64,000 nucleotides of DNA from Acidilobaceae archaeon (GTDB taxonomy: Archaea > Thermoproteota > Thermoprotei_A > Sulfolobales > Acidilobaceae): contig JAOAKH010000001.1 in NCBI GenBank assembly GCA_026413755.1, forward strand, positions 32,209 through 96,208, in the 5' to 3' direction. A model generated the notes under the pieces. That model was not told the origin of the DNA. It ran no database searches and saw nothing but the letters and a program-made list of their open reading frames with translations. The position numbers and the translations under genes are program-made. This document shows, piece by piece, positions 1-6,736 of this stretch; position 1 is the stretch's first letter; every line of letters starts with the position of its first letter.

Positions 1-831
1 CCAGACCATGCTGACGAGCGGCCTCCTGGTGGGGAGCCTTGCTCCTGCCTCGCTTATCACCCTCGCCTCCCTGCCCACGTCGGGCCTCTTCATTAGCACC
101 TCCCTATAGATCTTCGCTGGGCTCTCGTAACCTCTGCCCAGCTGTACTCCTACGCCGATGTTTGCCAAGCTCTTCCCCTTAGGGAAGAACCACCAGTAGC
201 CGCCGGGGGCTACGTTAACGTTGAAGTAGATCCTTATGAACTCCGGCTCCTCTATCTCGTAGTCCAGCTCCACTATCTTCCTGAAGGCCACGGAGAAGTC
301 GGTTTCTGGAGCGTCTACGCTTACAGGCCACTCCGGGGGCAGCTTCTTCCTTACGGAGGCCGCACTGCCCGTGGCGTCTACGATCACCTTGGCCCTTAGC
401 TCCAGCTCCCCCTTCTCGCCCCTTGCCTTCACGCCCACGAGCTTCCCGGACTCTATTATGGGGTAACTTACCTTGGTTTCCAGCAGCAAGTCCACCCCCC
501 GCGAGGCCTCCCTGAGGAGCGAGATGCCGTACTTGTTTCTGTCTATCATGTAGCCCTCTCCGCCCGTGAGCCTCAGCACTCCCTCCTCGCTGGGGCTGTA
601 AATGAGGGCCCCCCTCACTACCTGCTTCAGTGCATCTCCCGAGGGGTGCGGCAGACCGTTCTTGTCAAAGTTCCCTGCGCCGATGGCATCTCCGCACGGC
701 TTCCCCCAGATCTTCGAGAAGTCCCCCATTTCTACGCCCGCCACCCTCAGCCCAGAGTCTTTCAACATATATGCAAGGGAGGCGCCCGCTGGGCCTAGGC
801 CTACTATAACTACGTCGTAGTCCACCCTCAT
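1..831 (-). CDS. Geranylgeranyl reductase family FAD-dependent oxidoreductase (partial, 3' end outside window)
   Basis: I read this by reverse-complementing positions 831 to 1; the frame stays open to the window edge, giving 277 codons. The ATG at 831 begins a Rossmann dinucleotide-binding fold with GLGPAG at residues 11-16. KPCGD at 44-48 is the cysteine motif typical of archaeal geranylgeranyl reductases. The segment GGYWWFFPKG, about residue 220, also fits the family. These enzymes use FAD to saturate the isoprenoid chains of archaeal membrane lipids at the membrane surface. Relatives are roughly 390-450 residues, so about the last third is missing. A TATA box lies at 861-870, divergent from hsp20. 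The family is clear; the exact lipid substrate is inference. Confidence 0.88.
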   Translation of the reverse strand, partial: MRVDYDVVIVGLGPAGASLAYMLKDSGLRVAGVEMGDFSKIWGKPCGDAIGAGNFDKNGLPHPSGDALKQVVRGALIYSPSEEGVLRLTGGEGYMIDRNKYGISLLREASRGVDLLLETKVSYPIIESGKLVGVKARGEKGELELRAKVIVDATGSAASVRKKLPPEWPVSVDAPETDFSVAFRKIVELDYEIEEPEFIRIYFNVNVAPGGYWWFFPKGKSLANIGVGVQLGRGYESPAKIYREVLMKRPDVGREARVISEAGARLPTRRPLVSMVW

Positions 832-860
832 GCCGCTCGCCGCCCTAATTCAGAGCTTCC

Positions 861-870
861 AGTATATAAT
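861..870 (-). promoter_or_regulatory. TATA box for geranylgeranyl reductase
   Basis: An AT-rich element (agtatataat) sits 30-39 nt before the reductase ATG at 831, in the intergenic gap with hsp20. The spacing fits a TATA box with a very short leader. Confidence 0.55.
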
Positions 871-890
871 TTTCGCTAGTATCCCACAAA

Positions 891-900
891 GGCTTTAGGC
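891..900 (+). promoter_or_regulatory. Probable TATA box for hsp20
   Basis: ggctttaggc lies 19-28 nt before the ATG at 919, the distance expected for a leaderless archaeal transcript. The match to the consensus is moderate. Confidence 0.35.
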
Positions 901-918
901 TCCCCAGGAAACTTATGA

Positions 919-1443
919 ATGGGGACAGCCTTGTCTAGGCCTTATAGGAGGAGGGGCTTCTTCGACATATTCGACGAGATAGACAGGATGATGGAGGAGA
1001 TGATGAGGGAGCTCATGAGGGGGCTGGAGGAGGGACGGGAGGAGAAGAGGTTCAGAAGAGGGCCCTTCTTCTACGGGATGAAAATCACCATAGGCCCCGA
1101 CGGCGTGCCCAGGGTGGAGCGCTTTGGCAACCTTGGCATGAAGGAGGGCAGGCCTCTCATTAGGGAGGAGATCGAGCCCCTGGTGGAGGTGATAGAAAGG
1201 GGCGACGAGGTGGTCGTGGTGGCAGACATTCCTGGCGTCTCGAAGGAAGACATAGACGTGGAGGTGAAGGATAGGGAAGTGATCATAAGGGCGCAGGCAG
1301 AGGAGAGGAAGTATTACAGGAGGGTAGAGCTGCCCAGCGACGTCGATCCCAAGAGCGCGAGAGCTACCTACAAGAACGGAGTGCTAGAGGTGAGGATCAA
1401 GAGGAAGGAGGGGGAGAGAGGGCACAAAGTGTCAGTGGAGTAG
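919..1443 (+). CDS. Small heat shock protein, Hsp20/alpha-crystallin family
   Basis: A 174-residue protein. Residues 1-85 form an Arg/Glu/Met-rich N-terminal arm (RMMEEMMRELMRGLEEG region). An alpha-crystallin domain spans about 87-163, with the hallmark ADIPGV at 102-107 and NGVLEV at 153-158. The C-terminus carries a V-S-V at 171-173, equivalent to the I-x-I tail that docks neighbouring dimers in oligomers. Such proteins are ATP-independent holdases that bind unfolding proteins in the cytoplasm. The gene stands alone, divergent from the lipid reductase and convergent with the ZPR1 gene, which it overlaps by 12 nt. Another ATG at 915 is in a different frame. Confidence 0.93.
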   Translation: MGTALSRPYRRRGFFDIFDEIDRMMEEMMRELMRGLEEGREEKRFRRGPFFYGMKITIGPDGVPRVERFGNLGMKEGRPLIREEIEPLVEVIERGDEVVVVADIPGVSKEDIDVEVKDREVIIRAQAEERKYYRRVELPSDVDPKSARATYKNGVLEVRIKRKEGERGHKVSVE

Positions 1444-1959
1444 AGGGCACTCCTCGTCAATAGCACCCCTTTCAGCCTCTCCCACCACCCTGCTTTTCCC
1501 CTCCGGGTCGCAGATCACGAGAGTGAACTCTACTCTCCCCTCTACGGCTTCGTTAAGCCACCTTCTGATCTCCTCGCACCTGCCTCCCTCGCACGTGACG
1601 TCAAGGGCACCCAAGAACTCGTGCAGTATGCCCTCCACAGTGGTTATGTAGCCCTGTGCATATGGCCCCGGCGTGTACTCCAGCCCCGCCTCCGGTATAG
1701 CCACTGAGGCCTTGGCGGACTTCACCACTAGGTATCTCAGCTCCTTCTCCCCCCTCACTTTCACCTTTATCTTCACGGGCTCCCCGGCCTCAGCAGTTTC
1801 CACGTCCCTCCTCCTGAAGCCGCAGCTCTCGCACTTAACTACGGAGATCAGCAAGGGTCCCAGGTAGGGGACCTCGTACGCGTAGACGGAGGCCTTCACC
1901 TTGTTGCCGCATTGCGGGCAATTTAGCTCGAACTCTCTCAAGGCTATGGGCTCGCTCAT
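1432..1959 (-). CDS. ZPR1 zinc-finger domain protein
   Basis: A 175-residue protein. Residues 14-17 (CPQC) and 43-46 (CESC) form a four-cysteine zinc site of the ZPR1 type, followed by FRRRDV as in that family. The rest is a beta-rich domain that includes the ILHEFLGAL segment. Archaeal ZPR1 proteins are single-copy relatives of one half of eukaryotic ZPR1, an EF-1A-binding factor; the archaeal role is unproven. The start is ATG at 1959. The gene is divergent from the small gene at 2017 and its 3' end overlaps hsp20 by 12 nt. Confidence 0.85.
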   Translation of the reverse strand: MSEPIALREFELNCPQCGNKVKASVYAYEVPYLGPLLISVVKCESCGFRRRDVETAEAGEPVKIKVKVRGEKELRYLVVKSAKASVAIPEAGLEYTPGPYAQGYITTVEGILHEFLGALDVTCEGGRCEEIRRWLNEAVEGRVEFTLVICDPEGKSRVVGEAERGAIDEECPLLH

Positions 1960-1982
1960 GGCTCCAGGGGCTTAACCCCACT

Positions 1983-1990
1983 AAAGCTTA
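1983..1990 (+). promoter_or_regulatory. TATA box for the small gene at 2017
   Basis: aaagctta lies 27-34 nt before the GTG at 2017. It matches the crenarchaeal TTTAAA-like element in spacing and composition. Confidence 0.45.
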
Positions 1991-2016
1991 TTACGGAACC
2001 TCTGCAAGGGGTTGCA

Positions 2017-2328
2017 GTGAACTTGAAGGAGGAAGTAGCTCGGTCTTTCGAGGCCTTGAGGTTCTACGTGGCGGACAGGAGAGCAGTAAGGACAGAGGAA
2101 GTGGAGGAGCTCCTGAGGGCAGCGGGGTCCCTCCAGGTAGTCTTAAAGGCAGAGCTGGGGAAGGTGGTCGTGTACTACATAGACGCCACGAAGGCTAGGA
2201 GGACCTGCCTATACAGCGAGTGCGCCGGGAAGGAGGGGCTGGAGAGGGAAAGATGTCTCAGGGAATGCTCGCTCAGGCTGGAGGAGAAGCTCGCAAAGGA
2301 GGTGGCGGCCGCGATCAGGTCACTCTGA
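2017..2328 (+). CDS. Small cysteine-containing protein of unknown function
   Basis: A 103-residue protein starting at GTG, with its own upstream TATA box. I do not recognise the family. It is mainly helical and charged with a short beta segment (VVVYYIDAT). Late in the sequence come four cysteines spaced CX4C-X10-CX3C (TCLYSEC then CLREC), which could hold a metal or form disulfides; a helix-rich hairpin with paired cysteines is plausible. It converges on the C2H2 zinc-finger gene, overlapping it by 9 nt. Codon use matches the neighbours, so it is probably real and native. Confidence 0.6.
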   Translation: MNLKEEVARSFEALRFYVADRRAVRTEEVEELLRAAGSLQVVLKAELGKVVVYYIDATKARRTCLYSECAGKEGLERERCLRECSLRLEEKLAKEVAAAIRSL

Positions 2329-2505
2329 CTCCTCTTCCTCTTCCTCCTCGCTTGGGCTCACGAGCTTCCTCTCGTAGCCCTTTGCGTGGGCTAGCAGGTG
2401 GCGGAAGAGGTCCTCGCGCGAGTAGAAGAGGGACTTGCAGAGGGGGCACTCCAGGAGGCCCTCCTCGCTCCTCCTCACGAGCACCCTCGAGCCGCGGAAC
2501 TCCAC
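2320..2505 (-). CDS. Small C2H2 zinc-finger protein
   Basis: A 61-residue protein. C20-x2-C23-x12-H36-x3-H40 is a textbook C2H2 finger, with hydrophobic core residues F27 and L33. A basic patch precedes it (RVLVRR) and a run of acidic residues ends the protein. Single-finger proteins of this size occur in crenarchaea and may bind nucleic acid; no target can be inferred here. The start is GTG at 2505. A GGAGGAG purine stretch abuts the start, and the TATA element at 2539-2547 is shared with cbf5 on the other strand. Confidence 0.72.
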   Translation of the reverse strand: MEFRGSRVLVRRSEEGLLECPLCKSLFYSREDLFRHLLAHAKGYERKLVSPSEEEEEEESE

Positions 2506-2538
2506 CTCCTCCAGCGGGCCCCACCGAGTGCTTCAAGA

Positions 2539-2547
2539 ACTATTAAG
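2539..2547. promoter_or_regulatory. Shared bidirectional TATA element (C2H2 gene / cbf5)
   Basis: The near-palindrome ctattaagc reads as a TATA box on both strands. It is about 31-39 nt before the cbf5 TTG at 2578 and 34-42 nt before the zinc-finger GTG at 2505. Confidence 0.45.
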
Positions 2548-2577
2548 CCTTCTAGGGGGCGCTTACCAGGGGCCGCC

Positions 2578-3612
2578 TTGGACGTAACTGCGGAGGGCAG
2601 GAAGTTCCTTGAGGGGTTGAGCAGGGAGTGCGGCTTTGAGGAGAGGTTGTTGGTGAAGCTCGACGAGCCCACGAGCGAGAAGTACGGGAGGCTGCCCTGG
2701 CAGAGGCCTATAGAGGAGCACATAAAGTACGGCGTGATCAACCTGGACAAGCCCGCGGGCCCCACTAGCCACGAGGTGGTTGCGTGGGCAAAGAGGCTGC
2801 TCGGGGTAAAGAAGGCTGGCCACGGCGGCACGCTAGATCCACACGTTACTGGCGTGCTGCCGGTGGCCCTCGAGAAAATGACCAAAGTGGTGGGGCTAGT
2901 CATGCATTCAGAGAAGGAGTACGTTTGCGTTATGCAGCTCCACAAGGCCGTGGCGGAGGAGGAGCTCAGGAGGGCGACGGAGGAGTTCGTGGGAGAAATA
3001 TACCAGCGGCCTCCGCTGAGGAGCAACGTGAAGAGAGCCGTGAGGGTGAGGAGGATCCACAAAATAGAGATCCTGGAGCGTGAGGGGCGGCTCGTGCTCA
3101 TGAGGGTGACCTCAGATGCAGGCACGTACATGAGGAAGCTCTGCTGGGACATAGGGCTGCTCCTCGGCGTGGGGGCACATATGAGGGAGCTGAGGAGGGT
3201 CAGGAGCGGGCCCTTTGGCGAGAAGGACATAGTGAGGATGCAGGAACTCTCCGAAGCCGTGTACGCCTATAGGGTGGAGGGGAGGGAAGATTTACTCAGG
3301 AGGGCAGTGCTGCCCGGAGAGAGGCTGTGCTGCGCCCTCCCAAAGGTGGCGCTCAGAGACACAGCCGTGGAGAGCATAGTGAGCGGCGCCAAGCTAGCGG
3401 CGCCGGGGGTGGCGCTGGTCAGCGACAGGGTGAGGAGGGGGGAGAAGGTGGCCCTCTTCAGCCTAAAGGGGGAGCTCGTGGGGGTAGCGAGAGCCTTGAT
3501 GGACGCGGAGGAGATCTTGAGCGCAGAGAGGGGCATAGTTGCGGAGACGCTGAGAGTAGTTATTGAGCCCGGCACCTACCCGAGGGCGTGGAAAAGGGGT
3601 GAAAAGGGTTAG
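2578..3612 (+). CDS. cbf5: H/ACA RNP pseudouridine synthase Cbf5 (TruB family)
   Basis: This is the catalytic subunit of archaeal H/ACA guide RNPs, which convert uridine to pseudouridine in rRNA and tRNA. The TruB core shows [16 protein letters not shown], then GHGGTLDP with the catalytic Asp, [11 protein letters not shown], and [12 protein letters not shown] domain fills roughly the last 90 residues and ends near YPRAW. I chose TTG at 2578 (344 residues) because it matches the length of archaeal homologues and sits about 31 nt after a TATA element. The open frame runs further up to 2398, but that extension overlaps the zinc-finger gene on the other strand and is not Cbf5-like. Confidence 0.95.
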   Translation: MDVTAEGRKFLEGLSRECGFEERLLVKLDEPTSEKYGRLPWQRPIEEHIKYGVINLDKPAGPTSHEVVAWAKRLLGVKKAGHGGTLDPHVTGVLPVALEKMTKVVGLVMHSEKEYVCVMQLHKAVAEEELRRATEEFVGEIYQRPPLRSNVKRAVRVRRIHKIEILEREGRLVLMRVTSDAGTYMRKLCWDIGLLLGVGAHMRELRRVRSGPFGEKDIVRMQELSEAVYAYRVEGREDLLRRAVLPGERLCCALPKVALRDTAVESIVSGAKLAAPGVALVSDRVRRGEKVALFSLKGELVGVARALMDAEEILSAERGIVAETLRVVIEPGTYPRAWKRGEKG

Positions 3613-3644
3613 AGCAGACGCTCGTTGCGCTGGCGGGGGGCCTC

Positions 3645-4367
3645 TTGGCGACCCTCGGCACCACGCTGGGGGCCATGCTAGTTCTCATACCTCACCTCTC
3701 CAGGGGGGAGAGGAGGGAGGTGCTTGTCGACGTCGGCCTCGCCTTTGGGAGCGGCGTCATGACGGTGGCAAGCTTTGTGAGCCTCCTCCTGCCCTCCTTG
3801 GAGAGGGGGGGCCTCGCGGCCTCCCTCGTGGCCTTCCTCCTTGGCGCTGCCGCCGTAGCGGCTCTGAACGAGGCGATACCTCACGAGCACCTATTCAAGG
3901 GCTTCGAGGGACCTCCTGAGATGAAGAGGAAGATAAAGGCAGCCTGGCTTGTGGCGCTGTCAATAATCATTCATAACATCCCGGAGGGTTACTCGATAGG
4001 CGTCGCTTCCGCGCACAGCCCAAGGGACGGCGTGGAGGTAGCCATAGCCATAGCTATGCAGGACATGCCGGAAGGCTTTGCGGTGGCCTTCCCCCTGATG
4101 GCCCTCACGGGGAGCGCCCTCACGGCTATATTCATTTCCTTTCTGAGCGGCCTCAGCGAGCTCCTCGCTGCGCTCTTGGCTGCCCTCCTCCTCTCCGACG
4201 CGTCCTGGGCCCTCCCCTTCGCTCTCTCCTCTGCGGCAGGGGCGATGATCTACGTGGTGAGCCACGAGGCCCTCCCAGAGAGTCATAGGAGCGGGAGGGA
4301 GAAGCAGGCCACGCTTGGCTTCTTCCTCGGCTTCGTGCTGATGCTTGTCCTCGAGTCCTCCCTATAG
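3645..4367 (+). CDS. ZIP family divalent metal transporter
   Basis: A multi-spanning membrane protein of about 240 residues. HNIPEG in the fourth helix and QDMPEG in the fifth form the ZIP binuclear metal site, and VSHEALPE lies late in the protein. ZIP proteins move Zn2+, Fe2+ or Mn2+ into the cytoplasm. The first conventional start (TTG at 3645) falls inside what should be the first transmembrane helix. In-frame coding that looks like the beginning of this helix continues back to about 3609, just at the Cbf5 stop, with no ATG, GTG or TTG. A CTG at 3630 or an unusual TTA at 3609 could be the true start. It is probably cotranscribed with cbf5. Confidence 0.85.
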   Translation: MATLGTTLGAMLVLIPHLSRGERREVLVDVGLAFGSGVMTVASFVSLLLPSLERGGLAASLVAFLLGAAAVAALNEAIPHEHLFKGFEGPPEMKRKIKAAWLVALSIIIHNIPEGYSIGVASAHSPRDGVEVAIAIAMQDMPEGFAVAFPLMALTGSALTAIFISFLSGLSELLAALLAALLLSDASWALPFALSSAAGAMIYVVSHEALPESHRSGREKQATLGFFLGFVLMLVLESSL

Positions 4368-4406
4368 CTTATAGGCTATGAGATCTCAGGGAGCGCGGGC
4401 TGAGCC

Positions 4407-4736
4407 TTGAGCGTGGCGAGGCTCGCAGAGGCGGTCAGCAAGTTTGAGGAGGAGCTCAAGAGAGCCCAGGAGGAAGCTGTGTATCTCTCCAACGAGCTCC
4501 TAAAGGAGAACGAGAAGATCATAGAGTCTGTGAGAAGGGAGGTGGAGGAAGCGCTGAGCAGGATAACCGCGAGGGCTAGGGAGGAGGTAGCTAGGCAGTC
4601 CGAGGCCTTGAGGGCCGAGTACAGCAAGAGGGCAGAGGAGGAGCTCTCTAGGCTGGAGATCAGGGCTAAGGCAAACATGGAGAGGGCTGCGGAGAGGGTG
4701 GCAGAGGAGCTGAGGAGACTGCTGGGGGAGCTATAG
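4407..4736 (+). CDS. A-type ATP synthase peripheral-stalk coiled-coil subunit (H/G-like)
   Basis: A 109-residue protein, nearly all charged heptad coiled coil rich in Glu, Arg and Ala, starting at TTG. It lies one base before the ATP synthase subunit C gene. Its size, composition and position fit the small peripheral-stalk subunit (AhaH/NtpF type) that pairs with subunit E to hold the A1 head. Coiled coils look alike, so identification depends largely on the neighbour. The main catalytic A and B subunits are not in this window. Confidence 0.6.
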   Translation: MSVARLAEAVSKFEEELKRAQEEAVYLSNELLKENEKIIESVRREVEEALSRITARAREEVARQSEALRAEYSKRAEEELSRLEIRAKANMERAAERVAEELRRLLGEL

Positions 4737-4737
4737 C

Positions 4738-5766
4738 TTGCCGGAGCCGGGGGACTACGCTGAGGCAATAGTGATAGCCAGGGCAATAAAGGCCAGGCTG
4801 CTGAGGCCCGAGGTGATCAGGGAGGCCGCCCTCGCGGCAGACTTCGGCGAGGCCCTCTCTTCCCTCAGGGACTCAATATACTCGGGGCTGGGGGAGGCGA
4901 GGGGGCTCGCGCAGGCTTACTCTTCAGTCTGGTCGAGCTATTTTAGGCAGCTGAAGAGGCTCGCGCAGGCCTCCCCTGCTCCTGCCTCTGAGCTGCTCAT
5001 GGCCCTGCAAAGGGAGGAGGAGCTAAGGGACGTAATGATCCTCTTACAGTCAGTGCTCCTTGAGAAGAGGCCTGACGTGAAGCTGCCTTCCCTCTTCGCA
5101 GAGGGGAGCATCGTGCGTGCCCTCCTGGAGGACCCGGAGGCCCTCCTCTCTCCTCAGAAGTTCTCAGAGGCCGTCTCGGGGAGCTTTGCAGCTCCATATG
5201 TGGGCAAGGCTATAAAGGCTTTCAAGGAGCTGAAAGGAGGTCCTGTAGCGCTCTGGGCCACGCCCCTGGCGACGCTCTCCCTTTACTCCAACTCCCTCTT
5301 AACTCTCGGCGGAGATAGGGAGGACGCGGAGCGCATCATATGCCTGCTCCTGGAGGAGAAGGCCCTCTCCTCCCTCCTCCTCGCCAAGTCCCTTAATGTC
5401 CCGCAGAGGTTCCTTGAAGAGTTCATGGACTGGGAGCTCTGCGGGCTAGCGGGGGAGGAGCTTCTGGAGCTCTATGCGGCAGAGGCGGAGGCGCTCGGAA
5501 TAGCAGCAGAGCTGAGGGGAAGGCTCTCCGTGAGGGCAGAGGGGAAGAGCGTCCAGGAGGTCCTCTCTTCTGCAAGGAGGAGCGCCAGATCTCTCGTCAG
5601 GGCTAGGGCCCTTGCTACTATGGCAGGCTACCCCTTCAGGGTCTCCTTCCTGCTCTCCCCCCTCCTCCTGCTCAGGCTTGAAGCGGAGGACGTGCTGCTC
5701 CTCCTCGCCTCTAAGGAGTACAAGATACCCCCGGACTACGTGCTCCCCCAGCTAGCAGAGGCGTAA
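4738..5766 (+). CDS. atpC: A-type ATP synthase subunit C
   Basis: A 342-residue all-helical protein starting at TTG one base after the preceding stop. The N-terminus (AIVIARAIKARLL, then ADFGEAL) and the late AGYPF motif match the three-lobed V/A-type ATPase subunit C, also called d. This subunit sits on the membrane rotor ring and connects it to the central shaft. The alignment is from memory of the family; the fold-level call is good although sequence identity in this family is low. It probably forms a two-gene operon with the coiled-coil subunit upstream. Confidence 0.75.
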   Translation: MPEPGDYAEAIVIARAIKARLLRPEVIREAALAADFGEALSSLRDSIYSGLGEARGLAQAYSSVWSSYFRQLKRLAQASPAPASELLMALQREEELRDVMILLQSVLLEKRPDVKLPSLFAEGSIVRALLEDPEALLSPQKFSEAVSGSFAAPYVGKAIKAFKELKGGPVALWATPLATLSLYSNSLLTLGGDREDAERIICLLLEEKALSSLLLAKSLNVPQRFLEEFMDWELCGLAGEELLELYAAEAEALGIAAELRGRLSVRAEGKSVQEVLSSARRSARSLVRARALATMAGYPFRVSFLLSPLLLLRLEAEDVLLLLASKEYKIPPDYVLPQLAEA

Positions 5767-5771
5767 GCCAG

Positions 5772-6212
5772 ATGCGCTGGTATCTCCTCAGCATAAAGCC
5801 CCGCTACGCAGAGGCCCTCCTGAGCGGTGAGAAGGAGCTGGAGCTCAGGAGGGCCGACAGCATCTCCCCCCCGCCTCCCGGCTCTCTCGTGATCCTATAC
5901 GCAGGGGAGAAGGTGAGGAGCATAGTGGGCGAGTTCACCGTGGGCAGGGTGTACGTGGGGACCCCTGAGGAAATATGGAGGCTGGCGGAGAGAAGGGGGA
6001 TATCGAGGGACGCAAAGGCATACATCGCGGGCTCGAGGAGGGCGATGGCAATAGAGGCGCTGAGGCCTATAAGGTATGAGAAGGTGGGGCTGGAGGAGAT
6101 AAGGGAGCTGCTCCCCGGCTGGACGCCGCCTAGGTTCGGGCCGCTCCCAGAGGGCCACCCCGTGAGGGAGCTAATAATAAGGCCACTCAGGGAACTAGCT
6201 GGAGCACCCTAG
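5772..6212 (+). CDS. ASCH-domain (PUA-like) protein
   Basis: A 146-residue protein starting at ATG. The N-terminus reads LLSIKPRYAEALLSGEKELELRR, characteristic of the ASCH fold, a PUA-like beta barrel predicted to bind RNA. Conserved ASCH features are the Lys near residue 9, the GEK loop and ELRR. It resembles the archaeal group described as predicted regulators with an ASCH domain (COG4933). It starts 5 nt after the ATP synthase C gene, so it may be cotranscribed, and it converges on the dephospho-CoA kinase gene with a 26-nt overlap. The specific role is unknown. Confidence 0.72.
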   Translation: MRWYLLSIKPRYAEALLSGEKELELRRADSISPPPPGSLVILYAGEKVRSIVGEFTVGRVYVGTPEEIWRLAERRGISRDAKAYIAGSRRAMAIEALRPIRYEKVGLEEIRELLPGWTPPRFGPLPEGHPVRELIIRPLRELAGAP

Positions 6213-6654
6213 TTTGCGCTACCCTCACGGTAACAGGATCATATGGTACTATGCAGGACCCCTTGCCCGGGATGCCGTAGACGGCGCTCCAGCCGGGCCT
6301 GAGGCAAGATATGGCAGCTAGGGCCAGCATGTCCTCCTCGCCGCTCACCTCGATCACCGCGCTCTCCCCCCGCTCTATCACGCTACACAACAGCGCGTAG
6401 GCCTCCAGCGACAGAGTGCCCTTCTCGTTTATAACGCTGTAACGCGGCAGCCCCCCGGGCAGCTGCGCCTCGAAGGCCTCTGTCCTCCTCGTGACGCCGT
6501 CCAGCACGAGCACGGAGCTCCCCCTCTTAGCACAGAGGGAAGAAACGTAGTCCCCCACGCAGACCAGCTTGCCCTCCGCCGGCACTTCCCTCTCTACCCT
6601 GCCCCACGCCGCCGCGAAGTCCGGCCTATGCCTCTCTGGCAGCCTCAGCTTCAT
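6187..6654 (-). CDS. GTP-dependent dephospho-CoA kinase (DUF359 family)
   Basis: A 155-residue protein starting at ATG 6654. It shows the archaeal DUF359 pattern: GDYVSS near residue 34, VLVLDGVTRR, an N-x-K-G-T-L segment, then VSGEEDMLALAAI and VYGIPGKG. This family was shown to phosphorylate dephospho-CoA using GTP, the last step of coenzyme A synthesis in archaea, replacing bacterial CoaE. Key acidic residues of the GEED motif are intact. It overlaps the ASCH gene at its 3' end and is divergent from the pilin-like gene at 6737. Confidence 0.85.
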   Translation of the reverse strand: MKLRLPERHRPDFAAAWGRVEREVPAEGKLVCVGDYVSSLCAKRGSSVLVLDGVTRRTEAFEAQLPGGLPRYSVINEKGTLSLEAYALLCSVIERGESAVIEVSGEEDMLALAAISCLRPGWSAVYGIPGKGSCIVPYDPVTVRVAQTRVLQLVP

Positions 6655-6736
6655 GTGCGCACCTCCGGCCCCCCACAGCCCTGTACGCCCTCCTCTCCCC
6701 GCCCCCTTTCAGATCTAGGCCCACCGGGGAAGAGCT

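Noticed and set aside
2475..3230. Minus-strand open frame of 251 codons opposite cbf5
   Set aside because: Ser/Leu-rich shadow of a strongly conserved gene; no motif or promoter.
6000..6700. Bacterial-type CoaE kinase for the gene at 6187
   Set aside because: No P-loop is visible; the DUF359 pattern fits the GTP-dependent archaeal enzyme instead.
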